Shown here one piece after another: positions 11,042 to 20,300 of a stretch of 60,132 bases of DNA. This stretch comes from Rhodobacteraceae bacterium XHP0102. GTDB lineage: Bacteria; Pseudomonadota; Alphaproteobacteria; Rhodobacterales; Rhodobacteraceae. The position numbers and the translations under genes were made by a program. Every line of letters starts with the position of its first letter. Position 1 is the first letter of the stretch. The stretch spans positions 562,501 to 622,632 of the forward strand of contig JAOWLD010000002.1 in assembly GCA_025751475.1 (NCBI GenBank), written 5' to 3'. The notes beneath the pieces are model-generated. The model had not been told where the DNA came from. It was given only the letters and a program-made list of their open reading frames with translations, and ran no database searches.

Positions 11042-11485
11042 TTAGCCGCGGCCAATGTCGTTCAGGATCGTGTGGCCGCGTTCAGCCATGCAGCGATCCA
11101 CGACCCGGCGAGGGCCGTAAGTCACAAGATCATAGGAATAGTCATTCGCCGCTGCCCCTGCCGCCATGCCGGAAGCTGCGCCGTAGGCTGCGAGTTCGCC
11201 CTGATACTCAGACCCGCTGCCGACAACGGCTCCGGTGATGGCGCCGACCAGAAGCCCTGCCATAATATTCGCGCCCATCTGTTCCTGCTGGCGCTGGCGA
11301 TAGTCGGCCTCGACCTGGACCGCGACCGCACGGCAAGCCTCAAGGTCGCGTTCAAATCGCGGCATGTTTGTGCGCTCTGGGTCCACAACAGGGCGGTACT
11401 CAGTCAGCGGCTCGAGCTCTGCGCAACCGGCTACGGCCAAGACTGCGATCAGGCCAAAAGCCTGGGTTTTCGTCATAAAATTCAT
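11042..11485 (-). CDS. glycine-zipper lipoprotein
   Basis: The 147-residue protein has a lipoprotein signal (lipobox AVAGC, Cys21), a charged linker with an RQRQQEQ stretch, and a glycine-zipper membrane segment (~74-110: IMAGLLVGAITGAVVGSGS then GAASGMAAGAA). Two cysteines remain in the mature part (51, 132). The ribosome site GGAG lies before ATG 11485. Such proteins insert into or line the outer membrane. It is divergent from the BREX regulator gene, with a 200-base gap that contains an inverted repeat. Confidence 0.75.
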   Translation of the reverse strand: MNFMTKTQAFGLIAVLAVAGCAELEPLTEYRPVVDPERTNMPRFERDLEACRAVAVQVEADYRQRQQEQMGANIMAGLLVGAITGAVVGSGSEYQGELAAYGAASGMAAGAAANDYSYDLVTYGPRRVVDRCMAERGHTILNDIGRG

Positions 11486-11568
11486 CCAGCAGCTCCTTTT
11501 CCCTTCCCGAGAGCAGAACGGGAGGGTTATGCTGGGGTGAGCCCCCAGGTTTGTGATACGTCTAATAA

Positions 11569-11586
11569 CGTGACGGGCTTGTCACG
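11569..11586. promoter_or_regulatory. perfect inverted repeat upstream of the BREX operon
   Basis: CGTGAC and GTCACG form a perfect 6-bp inverted repeat around GGGCTT. It is 101 bases before the brxR start and 84 before the divergent lipoprotein start. A looser dyad, GCATGTATTCGTGC, lies at 11651-11664, just before the brxR start. WYL-type BREX regulators bind inverted repeats in this position in other systems, so either could be the operator (inference). There is no T-tract, so a terminator is less likely. Confidence 0.4.
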
Positions 11587-11686
11587 AATCGGCATTCTGG
11601 CCTGTTAAGGGTCTGTCGGTCCGGTTGGTGAGTCAATCAAAAAACTAGACGCATGTATTCGTGCGACATATAAGTGAGGGCGCAGG

Positions 11687-12541
11687 GTGACTCGCAAGAA
11701 GGGCAAACAGCTGAACTGGGGTGTCGAACGTCGATATGAGTTCATCGAGTTTCGCCTGTTTTGGCAGGGGCGGATAAACCGAGGAGACTTGATGGACGCG
11801 TTTGGGGTTTCGACACAGCAGGCATCGCTGGACCTGAACGCCTACATTGAGCAGGCCAAGCGCAACCTCGTTTATGACAAGAGCCTGCGCACGTATCTGC
11901 GCGGTAAGCACTTCAAACCCAAATATCTCAAACCGGACGCTGAGGAGTATTTTGCCCAGCTGCGCGCGGTTGATCAGGGATTGGTGAGCTCCGAGCAAAG
12001 CTGGATCAGCTTTTTCCCGAGCTTTGGCGCAACGCCGACGCCCGCACGCGGTGTGTCCCCGGAAACCCTGCGCGACGTACTGGCAGCCATCCGCGAGCCA
12101 GCAGCATTACAGGTGACCTATCAGTCCATGTCGCGGCCGGAGCCCAGCGCGCGCTGGATTGAGCCACATGCACTGGCCTTTGACGGCTTCCGGTGGCATG
12201 CCCGGGCGTTCTGTCAGAACGACCAGGTGTTCAAGGACTTCTTGTTGTCTCGGATCGTCGAGGTGGGTGAGCAGGGGCCCGTGACCGCCGAGCCCAGCGC
12301 AGATGAGGCGTGGCACACGGAGACCGTGCTTGAGATCGGTCCGCACCCGGACCTCTCGGATAATCAGCGCCGTGCCATCGAGATGGACTACGGCATGGAG
12401 AGCGGCAGGGCCCAGATCGCTGTCCGTCGTGCGCTGTTGTTCTATGCGCTGAAACGTCTTGGCCTGGACACCGACCCGGCGGCGCGCCGCCCCCAGGACC
12501 AACAGATCGTTTTGCTTAACCGTGACGAGGTCGTTGGATGA
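11687..12541 (+). CDS. brxR: WYL-domain transcriptional regulator of BREX (BrxR-like)
   Basis: The 284-residue protein has an N-terminal winged helix (~15-60: RRYEFIEFRLFWQGRINRG, then FGVSTQQASLDL), a WYL domain (~140-215: WIEPHALAFDGFRWHARAF) and a C-terminal WCX-like extension. This matches BrxR, the autorepressor that heads many type 1 BREX operons and senses a ligand through the WYL domain. The GTG start at 11687 follows AGGGCGCAGG. Its stop overlaps the brxA start (ATGA), so it is cotranscribed with the defence genes. Confidence 0.88.
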   Translation: MTRKKGKQLNWGVERRYEFIEFRLFWQGRINRGDLMDAFGVSTQQASLDLNAYIEQAKRNLVYDKSLRTYLRGKHFKPKYLKPDAEEYFAQLRAVDQGLVSSEQSWISFFPSFGATPTPARGVSPETLRDVLAAIREPAALQVTYQSMSRPEPSARWIEPHALAFDGFRWHARAFCQNDQVFKDFLLSRIVEVGEQGPVTAEPSADEAWHTETVLEIGPHPDLSDNQRRAIEMDYGMESGRAQIAVRRALLFYALKRLGLDTDPAARRPQDQQIVLLNRDEVVG

Positions 12542-13179
12542 CCATGGCGGCACGGAAAGCAGAGTTCGGGGCAAAGCAGCCCTACAAGATGTCCTTCACC
12601 TCTGGGGGGCTTTTCTTGAACGAATGCATCGATCTCGCAGCGAGCTACCTGGAAACACGAGACTGGGATAAGACGATATCGCAGCTGCAAGCTGATGGTC
12701 TCACATCGTCGCCCAAGCAAAAGTCGAAGCGCCGGATACTCCGGGAACTCGTCAATCGCCTCGAAACGCTGACCGAGGACGAGTTGTGTTTCCTGGTTGA
12801 GCGTGCCGATCGGCAAGATCAGTCTTTACTCATTTGGCTTTCTTTTTGCCGTGCCTACCGGCTGGTCCGCGAGTTCACACTCGAAATCGTGCAAGACCGG
12901 TATCTCGCCTATCAACTGGATTTGTCGACCGACAGTTTTGATTTGTTCTTCGAGCACAAAGCCGAGTGGGATGACACTTTGGCTTCAACCTCTGCCTCCA
13001 CACGCGTCCGCCTCCGGCAAGTCGTGTTCAAGACCATGCGAGAGGTTGGGATTATCTCGGAAGAAAACCGGATCCAGTCGAGTTACCTCTCGCCTCAGCT
13101 GCGTGGGATGATTGAAGCGACCAACCCAGCTGACCTGGCCATATTCCCGGGTGTTGTGATCGAGGGAGGTCCGTCGTGA
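12538..13179 (+). CDS. brxA: BREX protein BrxA (DUF1819)
   Basis: The 213-residue helical protein has the DUF1819 pattern (MSFTSGGLFLNECIDLA near the start, DLFFEHKAEWD in the middle, RGMIEATNPADLAIFPG at the end). BrxA is a small DNA-binding member of type 1 BREX, dispensable in some systems. Its start overlaps the brxR stop by 4 bases, and its stop overlaps the GTG start of brxB, showing translational coupling through the operon. Confidence 0.92.
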   Translation: MTMAARKAEFGAKQPYKMSFTSGGLFLNECIDLAASYLETRDWDKTISQLQADGLTSSPKQKSKRRILRELVNRLETLTEDELCFLVERADRQDQSLLIWLSFCRAYRLVREFTLEIVQDRYLAYQLDLSTDSFDLFFEHKAEWDDTLASTSASTRVRLRQVVFKTMREVGIISEENRIQSSYLSPQLRGMIEATNPADLAIFPGVVIEGGPS

Positions 13180-13778
13180 GCCTGCAATTGACGCGCAAAG
13201 AACGTGCTGAGCACCTGTATCGGGTCATCACCAGCGAGCGCTTTTTGACCAAGCAAGGCCTGGGCAATGAAGTGCCGTTTTTCATCTGCCCGTTCCCGGC
13301 AGAAGAAGGCCTCACGATGATCGAGGACCGGCTCGACCTGATTGAGCGCATTGGACATGCGGGCGTCACCGCGCTCGATCTCAGCCTATACGACATTTCG
13401 CTCGGGCTCTTGGAAGAGCGGGGCATCCTTGAGAATGTCCTGGCTGCAGAGCCTGACATGGAAAAATCAGAGCTGCGCGAGCTGCTGCAGGGCGTTCTCG
13501 ACGTTCATGAACACTTAATCCCGAAAATTGCGGAAGCGATCGCCGCTCAGCCTCATGACGTGATTTTCCTGTCTGGCGTGGGCGAGGTCTACCCGTACAT
13601 CCGCTCGCACAATGTGCTCAACAACCTGCAGAGCACCGCCAAGGACAAGCCAACGGTCCTGTTCTTTCCCGGCAGCTACACCCACTCCACAGCTACGGGG
13701 GGATCCCTCGATCTCTTTGGGCTGCTGCATGACGACAAATATTACCGCGCTTTTAACATTCTGAACTACGAGGTCTGA
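13176..13778 (+). CDS. brxB: BREX protein BrxB (DUF1788)
   Basis: The 200-residue protein has the DUF1788 signatures RFLTKQGLGNEVPFFICP near the N-terminus and DVIFLSGVGEVYPYIRSHNV followed by FFPGSYT near the C-terminus. BrxB is required for type 1 BREX defence and methylation and probably bridges the larger subunits. The GTG start at 13176 follows a strong GGGAGGT ribosome site and overlaps the brxA stop. brxC begins 4 bases after its stop. Confidence 0.93.
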   Translation: MSLQLTRKERAEHLYRVITSERFLTKQGLGNEVPFFICPFPAEEGLTMIEDRLDLIERIGHAGVTALDLSLYDISLGLLEERGILENVLAAEPDMEKSELRELLQGVLDVHEHLIPKIAEAIAAQPHDVIFLSGVGEVYPYIRSHNVLNNLQSTAKDKPTVLFFPGSYTHSTATGGSLDLFGLLHDDKYYRAFNILNYEV

Positions 13779-13782
13779 CCCG

Positions 13783-16700
13783 ATGACCACCGCTTTGAGA
13801 AACATTTTCGCCAAGCCTGTCGACCGCCCGATTGATGGCGTGATCAAGGCCGACGATGAAGCGAGCCTGCGCATCGAGCTCGACGAGTACGTCATCACCG
13901 ATGAAATCGGCAAACGCCTCGAGACCTTCCTTGATGCCTACAACAACTACGACACCGCCAATGGGGTCTGGATTTCTGGCTTCTTTGGTTCGGGTAAGTC
14001 GCACCTGCTGAAGATGCTGGCCCTACTTATGGAAAATCGAGAAGTCGATGGCACGCGGGCTTTTGACATTTTCGAGGAAAAACTGACCGATCAGCCCATG
14101 CTCTTGGGTGCGTTGCGCAAGGCAGTCTCCGTGCCCTCAAAGTCGATCCTGTTTAACATCGACCAGAAGGCGGATGTTATCTCGAAGACTGATGTGGATG
14201 CGCTGCTTTCCGTGTTCCAGAAGGTCTTTGACGAGGCCTGCGGCTACTACGGCAAGCTGCCCCATATCGCGCAGTTTGAGCGCGACCTTGATGATCGCGA
14301 CCAGCTGGAAGCGTTTAAGGATGCCTATGCGGCCGCTGCCGGCAAGCCTTGGGAGCGCGGCCGTGAACAGGCGGCCCTGGAGCGTAAGAACATTGCCACC
14401 GCTTTTGCTTCTGTCACAGGCGGCGATCCTGCGGATGCCGCAGACATTCTGGGCCAGTACCGCGCCGACACCCGCGTTTCGATCGAGGATTTTGCCAACA
14501 AGGTGAAGGCTTGGATTGATAAGCAGGCACCGAAGTTCCGGCTGAACTTCTTCGTGGACGAGGTGGGCCAGTACATCGCCGAAAACGTCAAGCTGATGAC
14601 GAACCTGCAGACGATTGCCGAAAGCCTGAACACGAAGTGCAAAGGCCAAGCTTGGGTCATCGTGACTTCACAGCAGGACATGGAAGCCATCATCGGGGAT
14701 GGGAAAGCGTTTCAGTCGCAGGACTTCTCGAAGATCATGGCGCGCTTCGGCGTGAAGATGCCGCTGAACTCGGCCGACGTGGCTGAAGTTATCCAGCGCC
14801 GCCTTCTGTCCAAGACCGACGAGGGTCAGGTGCGGCTTGGCAACCTGCACGATCGTGAAGAGAACAACCTCAAGACCCTGTTTGATTTCACGGACGGGTC
14901 GATCAAGCTCAAGAACTTTGATGGGCGCGCCCACTTTGTCTCGAGCTACCCGTTCCCGCCCTATCAATACATGCTGTTCCAGATGGCGATCACGTCGCTC
15001 TCGCAGCACAACGCCTTTGAGGGCAAGCACAGCTCGGTCGGCGAACGCTCGATGCTGGGCGTGTTTCAAGAGGTCGCCAAGAAGATGGCAGACCAACCTG
15101 TAGGCGGTCTTGCCACCTTTGATCTCATGTTCGAGGGTATCCGCACAGCCCTGAAATCCGCCGTACAGCAGTCGATCCAGATTGCCGAGAAGGAAATCCA
15201 GGACATCGATCCATTTGCGGTCCGCGTCCTGAAGGCGCTGTTCCTTGTGAAATACGTCAAGGAGTTCAAGCCGACGGTGCGCAACATCAGCGTGCTGCTG
15301 CTCTCCGAGTTCGACACCGACCAGGTCAAGCAGCGCCGTAAGATCGAGGAGGCGCTGTCCTTCCTTGAACGCAACACGCTCATTCAGCGCAACGGCGAGG
15401 TTTATGAATTCCTGACGAACGAAGAGAAAGACGTCGAAGCCGAGATCAAGGCGCTGGATGTCGACCCTTCGGAGCTTTCCAAGGAAATGGAGACGCTGGC
15501 GTTCGATACGATCCTGCGGCACCGAAAGATCAAGCACCTGACGACCGGCAATGAATACAGCTTCAGCCGGAAGCTCGATGACCACCTGTTGGGCCGGGAA
15601 TACGAGCTCTCCATCAACGTGATCAGCCCGTTTAACGATGATGTGGCTTCGCCTGAAGCTGTACGCATGCGGAACATGAGCCGAGAAGAACTGGCGGTGG
15701 TGTTGCAGCCGGATGTGCGGTTCATCCGCGATTTGACGCTCTTCAAACAGACGGACAAATTCATCCGCCAAGCGCGTGCGGGTTCCCAGCAGCCGGGCCG
15801 TGATCGCATCGTGGCCGAGAAGGGGGATCAAAACAGCCGGCGCTCCAAGGACCTCGAATTGCGCCTGCGTAAGCTCATGGCGGAGGCGCGGATGTTCGTA
15901 CGGGGCGATGAGCTCGACATTGGTGGGGAGGAGCCCCAGGACCGGATCGTGAAAGGCTTCCAGGGCCTTGTTGACAAGGTCTATGTCAACTTGCCGATGC
16001 TGCAAGGCGTAACCTATGCCGAGGCCGATATTCTGAAAGCGGCAACGCCCGAGAGTGGGCTTTTCGGCAATAATGGCGAAGGGCTGACAGAGGCCGAGCA
16101 GGATGTTCTGAACTACGTCCAGTCGCAGGCCCGCAACGGCGTGAAGGTCTCGGTCAAATATCTCACTGAGCGCTTTGGTGGCAAACCCTATGGCTGGCCG
16201 ACGACAGCTATTTTGTGCCTCGCTGCCAGTCTCTCCGGCAAAGGTAAGCTGGAAGCCCGCTCGGACGGCACTATGCTTGAGCGTGCAGAACTCGCCAAGG
16301 CGCTGAACAACAGCCACGCCCTGGCCAATATCCTGCTCACCCCGCAGACCGAGTTTACCTCGGCCCAGATCCGGAAGGCGAAAGAGCTCTACAAGGAGCT
16401 GTTTGATTTGCCATCGGATGGGACTGACGCCCGGACCATCGGCGCGGAATGGCTGGAGAGCACGCGGACGCTGTCAGAAGATCTGGGTAAGATGCTGGCG
16501 CAAAAAGCGCAGTACCCGTTTGTCGTGGCACTCGAGCCATTGGCGACAAAGATTGCCGCAATGGTGGGTAAGCCCGCCACTTGGTACATCACTGAGCCCG
16601 CGGCACAGGAGGATGACCTGCTCGACGCCAAGGAAGAAGTCCTCGATAAAATCCGCAGTTTCATGGGCGGTGCCCAGCGCGAAATCTATGACGATGCGCG

Positions 16701-17304
16701 CGAATTCTTGCGCGATCAGGAGGCTAATATCTCTTACGTGGATGCCGCGGCCGGCGAAGCGTTGGCCCGCGCCTTGGCCGATCCTGCTTGCTATAAGGGC
16801 ACGGCAATCCAGTCCCTGAAATCCGACCTCTATGGGTTGAAAGATCGTGTTGAGCTGACCGTTCTCGAAGAACGCAAAGCTGTCGTTGCGGCTGTCGAGG
16901 ACTGCGCCACCAAGGTCACGCAGACGCCTGAGTTCCAGTCGCTATCGGCGGAAGATCAGGCCCATATCAAGCGCAACATCGATAGCCATAAATCAGGGCT
17001 CGATAGCGTCAAGATGATCCCGATCCTGCGCGATCGGGCGAATGGCGCAAAGCTCGACTTGTTACCGCGGATTTTGGCAGAGGTTGAGCGCCTCAGCCGG
17101 CCTGCGGCGCCGACGCAACCGAGCCCAGGGTTGGGGGAGACCCCGGCGCCCGCTCCGCAGCCGACCTATGTCAACGCTTCCGAAATCAAGGTGGGCTTCG
17201 CCAAGCCCTACCTGACCGAAGAGTCTGACGTCGAACAATACGTTCAGGAAATGAAAAAGACCCTGCTGGAGCAGATCCGCGCGGGCAAGAAGGTGATCGT
17301 CTGA
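13783..17304 (+). CDS. brxC: BREX ATPase BrxC (PglY-like)
   Basis: The 1173-residue protein is the usual size for BrxC. The P-loop is GFFGSGKSH (67-75), followed by a Walker-B-like FFVDEVGQYI (~255). Long helical regions follow, and the C-terminal third contains a Pro-rich linker (~1107-1127). BrxC is the large AAA-type ATPase that assembles with PglX, PglZ and BrxB in host methylation and phage blocking. Its stop shares a base with the pglX ATG (TGATG). Composition is uniform and GC-rich, like its neighbours. Confidence 0.94.
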   Translation: MTTALRNIFAKPVDRPIDGVIKADDEASLRIELDEYVITDEIGKRLETFLDAYNNYDTANGVWISGFFGSGKSHLLKMLALLMENREVDGTRAFDIFEEKLTDQPMLLGALRKAVSVPSKSILFNIDQKADVISKTDVDALLSVFQKVFDEACGYYGKLPHIAQFERDLDDRDQLEAFKDAYAAAAGKPWERGREQAALERKNIATAFASVTGGDPADAADILGQYRADTRVSIEDFANKVKAWIDKQAPKFRLNFFVDEVGQYIAENVKLMTNLQTIAESLNTKCKGQAWVIVTSQQDMEAIIGDGKAFQSQDFSKIMARFGVKMPLNSADVAEVIQRRLLSKTDEGQVRLGNLHDREENNLKTLFDFTDGSIKLKNFDGRAHFVSSYPFPPYQYMLFQMAITSLSQHNAFEGKHSSVGERSMLGVFQEVAKKMADQPVGGLATFDLMFEGIRTALKSAVQQSIQIAEKEIQDIDPFAVRVLKALFLVKYVKEFKPTVRNISVLLLSEFDTDQVKQRRKIEEALSFLERNTLIQRNGEVYEFLTNEEKDVEAEIKALDVDPSELSKEMETLAFDTILRHRKIKHLTTGNEYSFSRKLDDHLLGREYELSINVISPFNDDVASPEAVRMRNMSREELAVVLQPDVRFIRDLTLFKQTDKFIRQARAGSQQPGRDRIVAEKGDQNSRRSKDLELRLRKLMAEARMFVRGDELDIGGEEPQDRIVKGFQGLVDKVYVNLPMLQGVTYAEADILKAATPESGLFGNNGEGLTEAEQDVLNYVQSQARNGVKVSVKYLTERFGGKPYGWPTTAILCLAASLSGKGKLEARSDGTMLERAELAKALNNSHALANILLTPQTEFTSAQIRKAKELYKELFDLPSDGTDARTIGAEWLESTRTLSEDLGKMLAQKAQYPFVVALEPLATKIAAMVGKPATWYITEPAAQEDDLLDAKEEVLDKIRSFMGGAQREIYDDAREFLRDQEANISYVDAAAGEALARALADPACYKGTAIQSLKSDLYGLKDRVELTVLEERKAVVAAVEDCATKVTQTPEFQSLSAEDQAHIKRNIDSHKSGLDSVKMIPILRDRANGAKLDLLPRILAEVERLSRPAAPTQPSPGLGETPAPAPQPTYVNASEIKVGFAKPYLTEESDVEQYVQEMKKTLLEQIRAGKKVIV

Positions 17305-20300
17305 TGGATACGAACGCGCTTAAGAAATTTGCCCAGGCTGCTCGCAATCTGCTGATCGATCAGGTCCGCTCTAAGCTTGATCTGGTGATTGATCCTGCCT
17401 CTCCCGCGCGGCGAGAACACCCGCAAGCGATGAAAGAACTTGATGCTGCGATCGCGCGGGATGGCAAGGCGCAGGTGATCGAGCAGGTGGCCTACACCTG
17501 GTTCAACCGCTTCACCGCTCTGCGCTTCATGGATGCCAATGGCTACACGACGGTTGGTGTTGTTTCGCCGGCTGAGGGGCAGACACGGCCCGAGATATTG
17601 GCTGAAGCGATGGCAGGCAACTTGCCCGACGGCGCTCCGGGCAGCATCGCGGCGTTGCTTGATGGCCGCACCCCGTCTTCTGATCCACAGGGGGAAGCTT
17701 ATCGACAGCTTCTGGTGCATGCCTGCAACCAGTGGCACAGGCCGATGCCGTTCCTGTTTGAGGAGCTGGATGACTACACGGAACTGCTGATGCCCGAGGA
17801 TCTGCTGTCGCAATCCTCGATCCTTGCCGAACTCCGCAAGGTCATGACCGAGGACGCCTGTAAGGACGTCGAGATCATCGGCTGGCTTTACCAGTTCTAC
17901 ATCTCGGAGAAGAAGGATCAGGTCTTCGCGGGCCTCAAAAAGAACCAGAAGATCACGGCTGAGAACATCCCGGCCGCGACGCAGCTCTTCACCCCGCACT
18001 GGATCGTCCGCTACCTGGTGGAGAACTCGCTGGGGCGGCTCTGGCTGCTGAACAATCCAGCAAGCGGGCTGGCGGCCAAGATGGATTATTACATCGCGCC
18101 CGAAGAGCCAGAGACGGACTTCCTGCGCATCACCAAGCCCGAAGAGATCCGCATCTGCGATCCCGCCGCGGGCTCGGGGCACATGCTGACTTATGCCTTC
18201 GATCTGCTCTATGCCATTTACGAGGAAGAGGGTTATGACGCGACCGAGATACCCGCGCTGATCCTGACGCACAACCTGACCGGGGTGGAGATCGACGACC
18301 GCGCGGGTGCGCTGGCCGCCTTTGCACTGTCGATGAAGGCGGCGGCGAAGCTCGGGCGGCGGCGATTCCTGCGGATGGAGACAAAGCCCGGCATCGTCGT
18401 GTTGCAGAACGTCAGCTTTACGCCCGCCGAGATGCAGGACGTTGCCGCCGTGGTGGGCAAGGATCTGTTCACCGATGAATTGCGCGAGACGTGTGCGCAG
18501 TTCGAGCAGGCCAAGAACTTCGGCTCGCTGATCGTGCCGAAACTGCGCGACCCGGCAGAGACCCTGCGGGTGGTCGAAGCGCAGGATTTTGGCGGCGACC
18601 TGCTGTTGAAGGAGGTGCAGGATCGCGTCGTGGCCGTGCTGCGCATGGCCGAGGCGCTGTCGCCGAAGTATCACGTGGTGGTGGCCAACCCGCCGTATAT
18701 GGGCAAGAAAGGAATGAATGATCGTCTTCTGGCTTTTGCAAAGGACAAATTCCCAAACAGCTCTCAAGACCTATTCGCAATGTTTATCGAACGGGGCTTT
18801 GATCTCGTCGTAGGCAATGGATACAGCGCCATGGTGACTATGCAGTCATGGATGTTCCTGTCCTCCTACGAAAAGTTGCGTGGCAGATTAAGTAGCATGT
18901 CAGCAATTACTTCTATGACCCATATGGGAAACATGGTGATGGGTATCGCCTTTGGGACTTCAGCTACCGTTTGGCGGCACGGCGGTTCAGGACAAGAAAA
19001 AGGTCAATTCTGTTTAGTAGAATATCGAGACCTCGGGGATGATGGCGTCCCTGCCATTTTCCCGCCGCGCAACCAAAGAAACAGCAAAGCAGCTACGAAT
19101 GGCCACCTATTCTCCGTTTCAGGAAAAGAGTTTGCCAAAATTCCTGGTGAGCCTATCGCTTACTGGTTATCAGAAAACGCTCGAAACAGCTTTGTCATAG
19201 GTGAAGGCTTTGGTGAGATCGTCAAGCCACGCCAAGGCTTAGCCACAGGTGATAATGATAAGTTCTTGCGTTTTTGGTCCGAGGTAACACATTCAAAAAT
19301 TGGCCTCGGCTTAAAATCTGAAGATGAAGCGGTTGTCTCCGGAAAAAAATGGTTTCCTTACAACAAAGGCGGTGAATGGCGGAAATGGTACGGGAATTTT
19401 GAATTTACTGTGAACTGGTCAAATGCCGGCTCTGAAATCCGGAATTTCAAGGACTCATCTGGCAAGCTGAGAAGCCGGCCGCAAAACACTGCCTACTATT
19501 TCAGAGAAGGTATAACCTGGTCAGATATCACGACAAAAGCTTTTGCAGGCCGATACACGCCTCATGGTGCGCTGTTTGATGTGAAAGGCTCGTCCGGATT
19601 CCCTGAACAAAGTCATTTGTTCTTTAGTCTTGCGCTAATGAATAGCAACTTGATGGATGGGTTCATGCAGGTACTGAATCCAACCTCCACCTTCCAGGTC
19701 GGCGACATGGCGCGGGTGCCTTTCGTGGATTGCGGTGCGGACGCAGTAAAGATTTCTGAGAACGCCACTAAGCTTGTGGATATAGCAAAAAAAGACTGGG
19801 ACTCTTTCGAAGTATCCTGGGGATTTCAAAATTTACCCTTGCTGACCCCTGAGGTTCAAGCAGCGGATCTCGAACAGACGTATGCCCGCCTGCGCGCATC
19901 TTGGGACGCACAGACGGACAAAACGAGGTCTTTGGAGGTAGAAAATAATCGCGTATTGATAGCCGCATACGGACTACAAGACGAACTTTCTCCGGAGGTG
20001 AGTTTAGAGGAAATCACTCTGTCAAGCAATCCTGCTTACCGTTACGGAGCGAGCGGCACCGAGGATGACCGCGAAACCCGCCTGCGCGCCGACACCATGG
20101 CCGAGTTCCTCAGCTATGCCGTGGGCTGCATGTTCGGGCGCTACAGCCTCGACGCGCCGGGCCTGATCCTCGCCAACCAGGGCGAGACGCTGCAGGACTA
20201 CCTTGCCCGCATCCCTGAACCCAGCTTCATGCCCGACGAGGACAACGTCATCCCCGTGCTGGATGCCGACTGGTTCCCCGATGACATCACCGAACGCTTC

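Noticed and set aside
19343-19791. A7 runs in pglX as phase-variation tracts.
   Set aside because: Runs of seven A are ordinary in an AT-rich stretch and short for efficient slipped-strand variation; the frame is intact and no G-tract of the kind known in pgl genes is seen.
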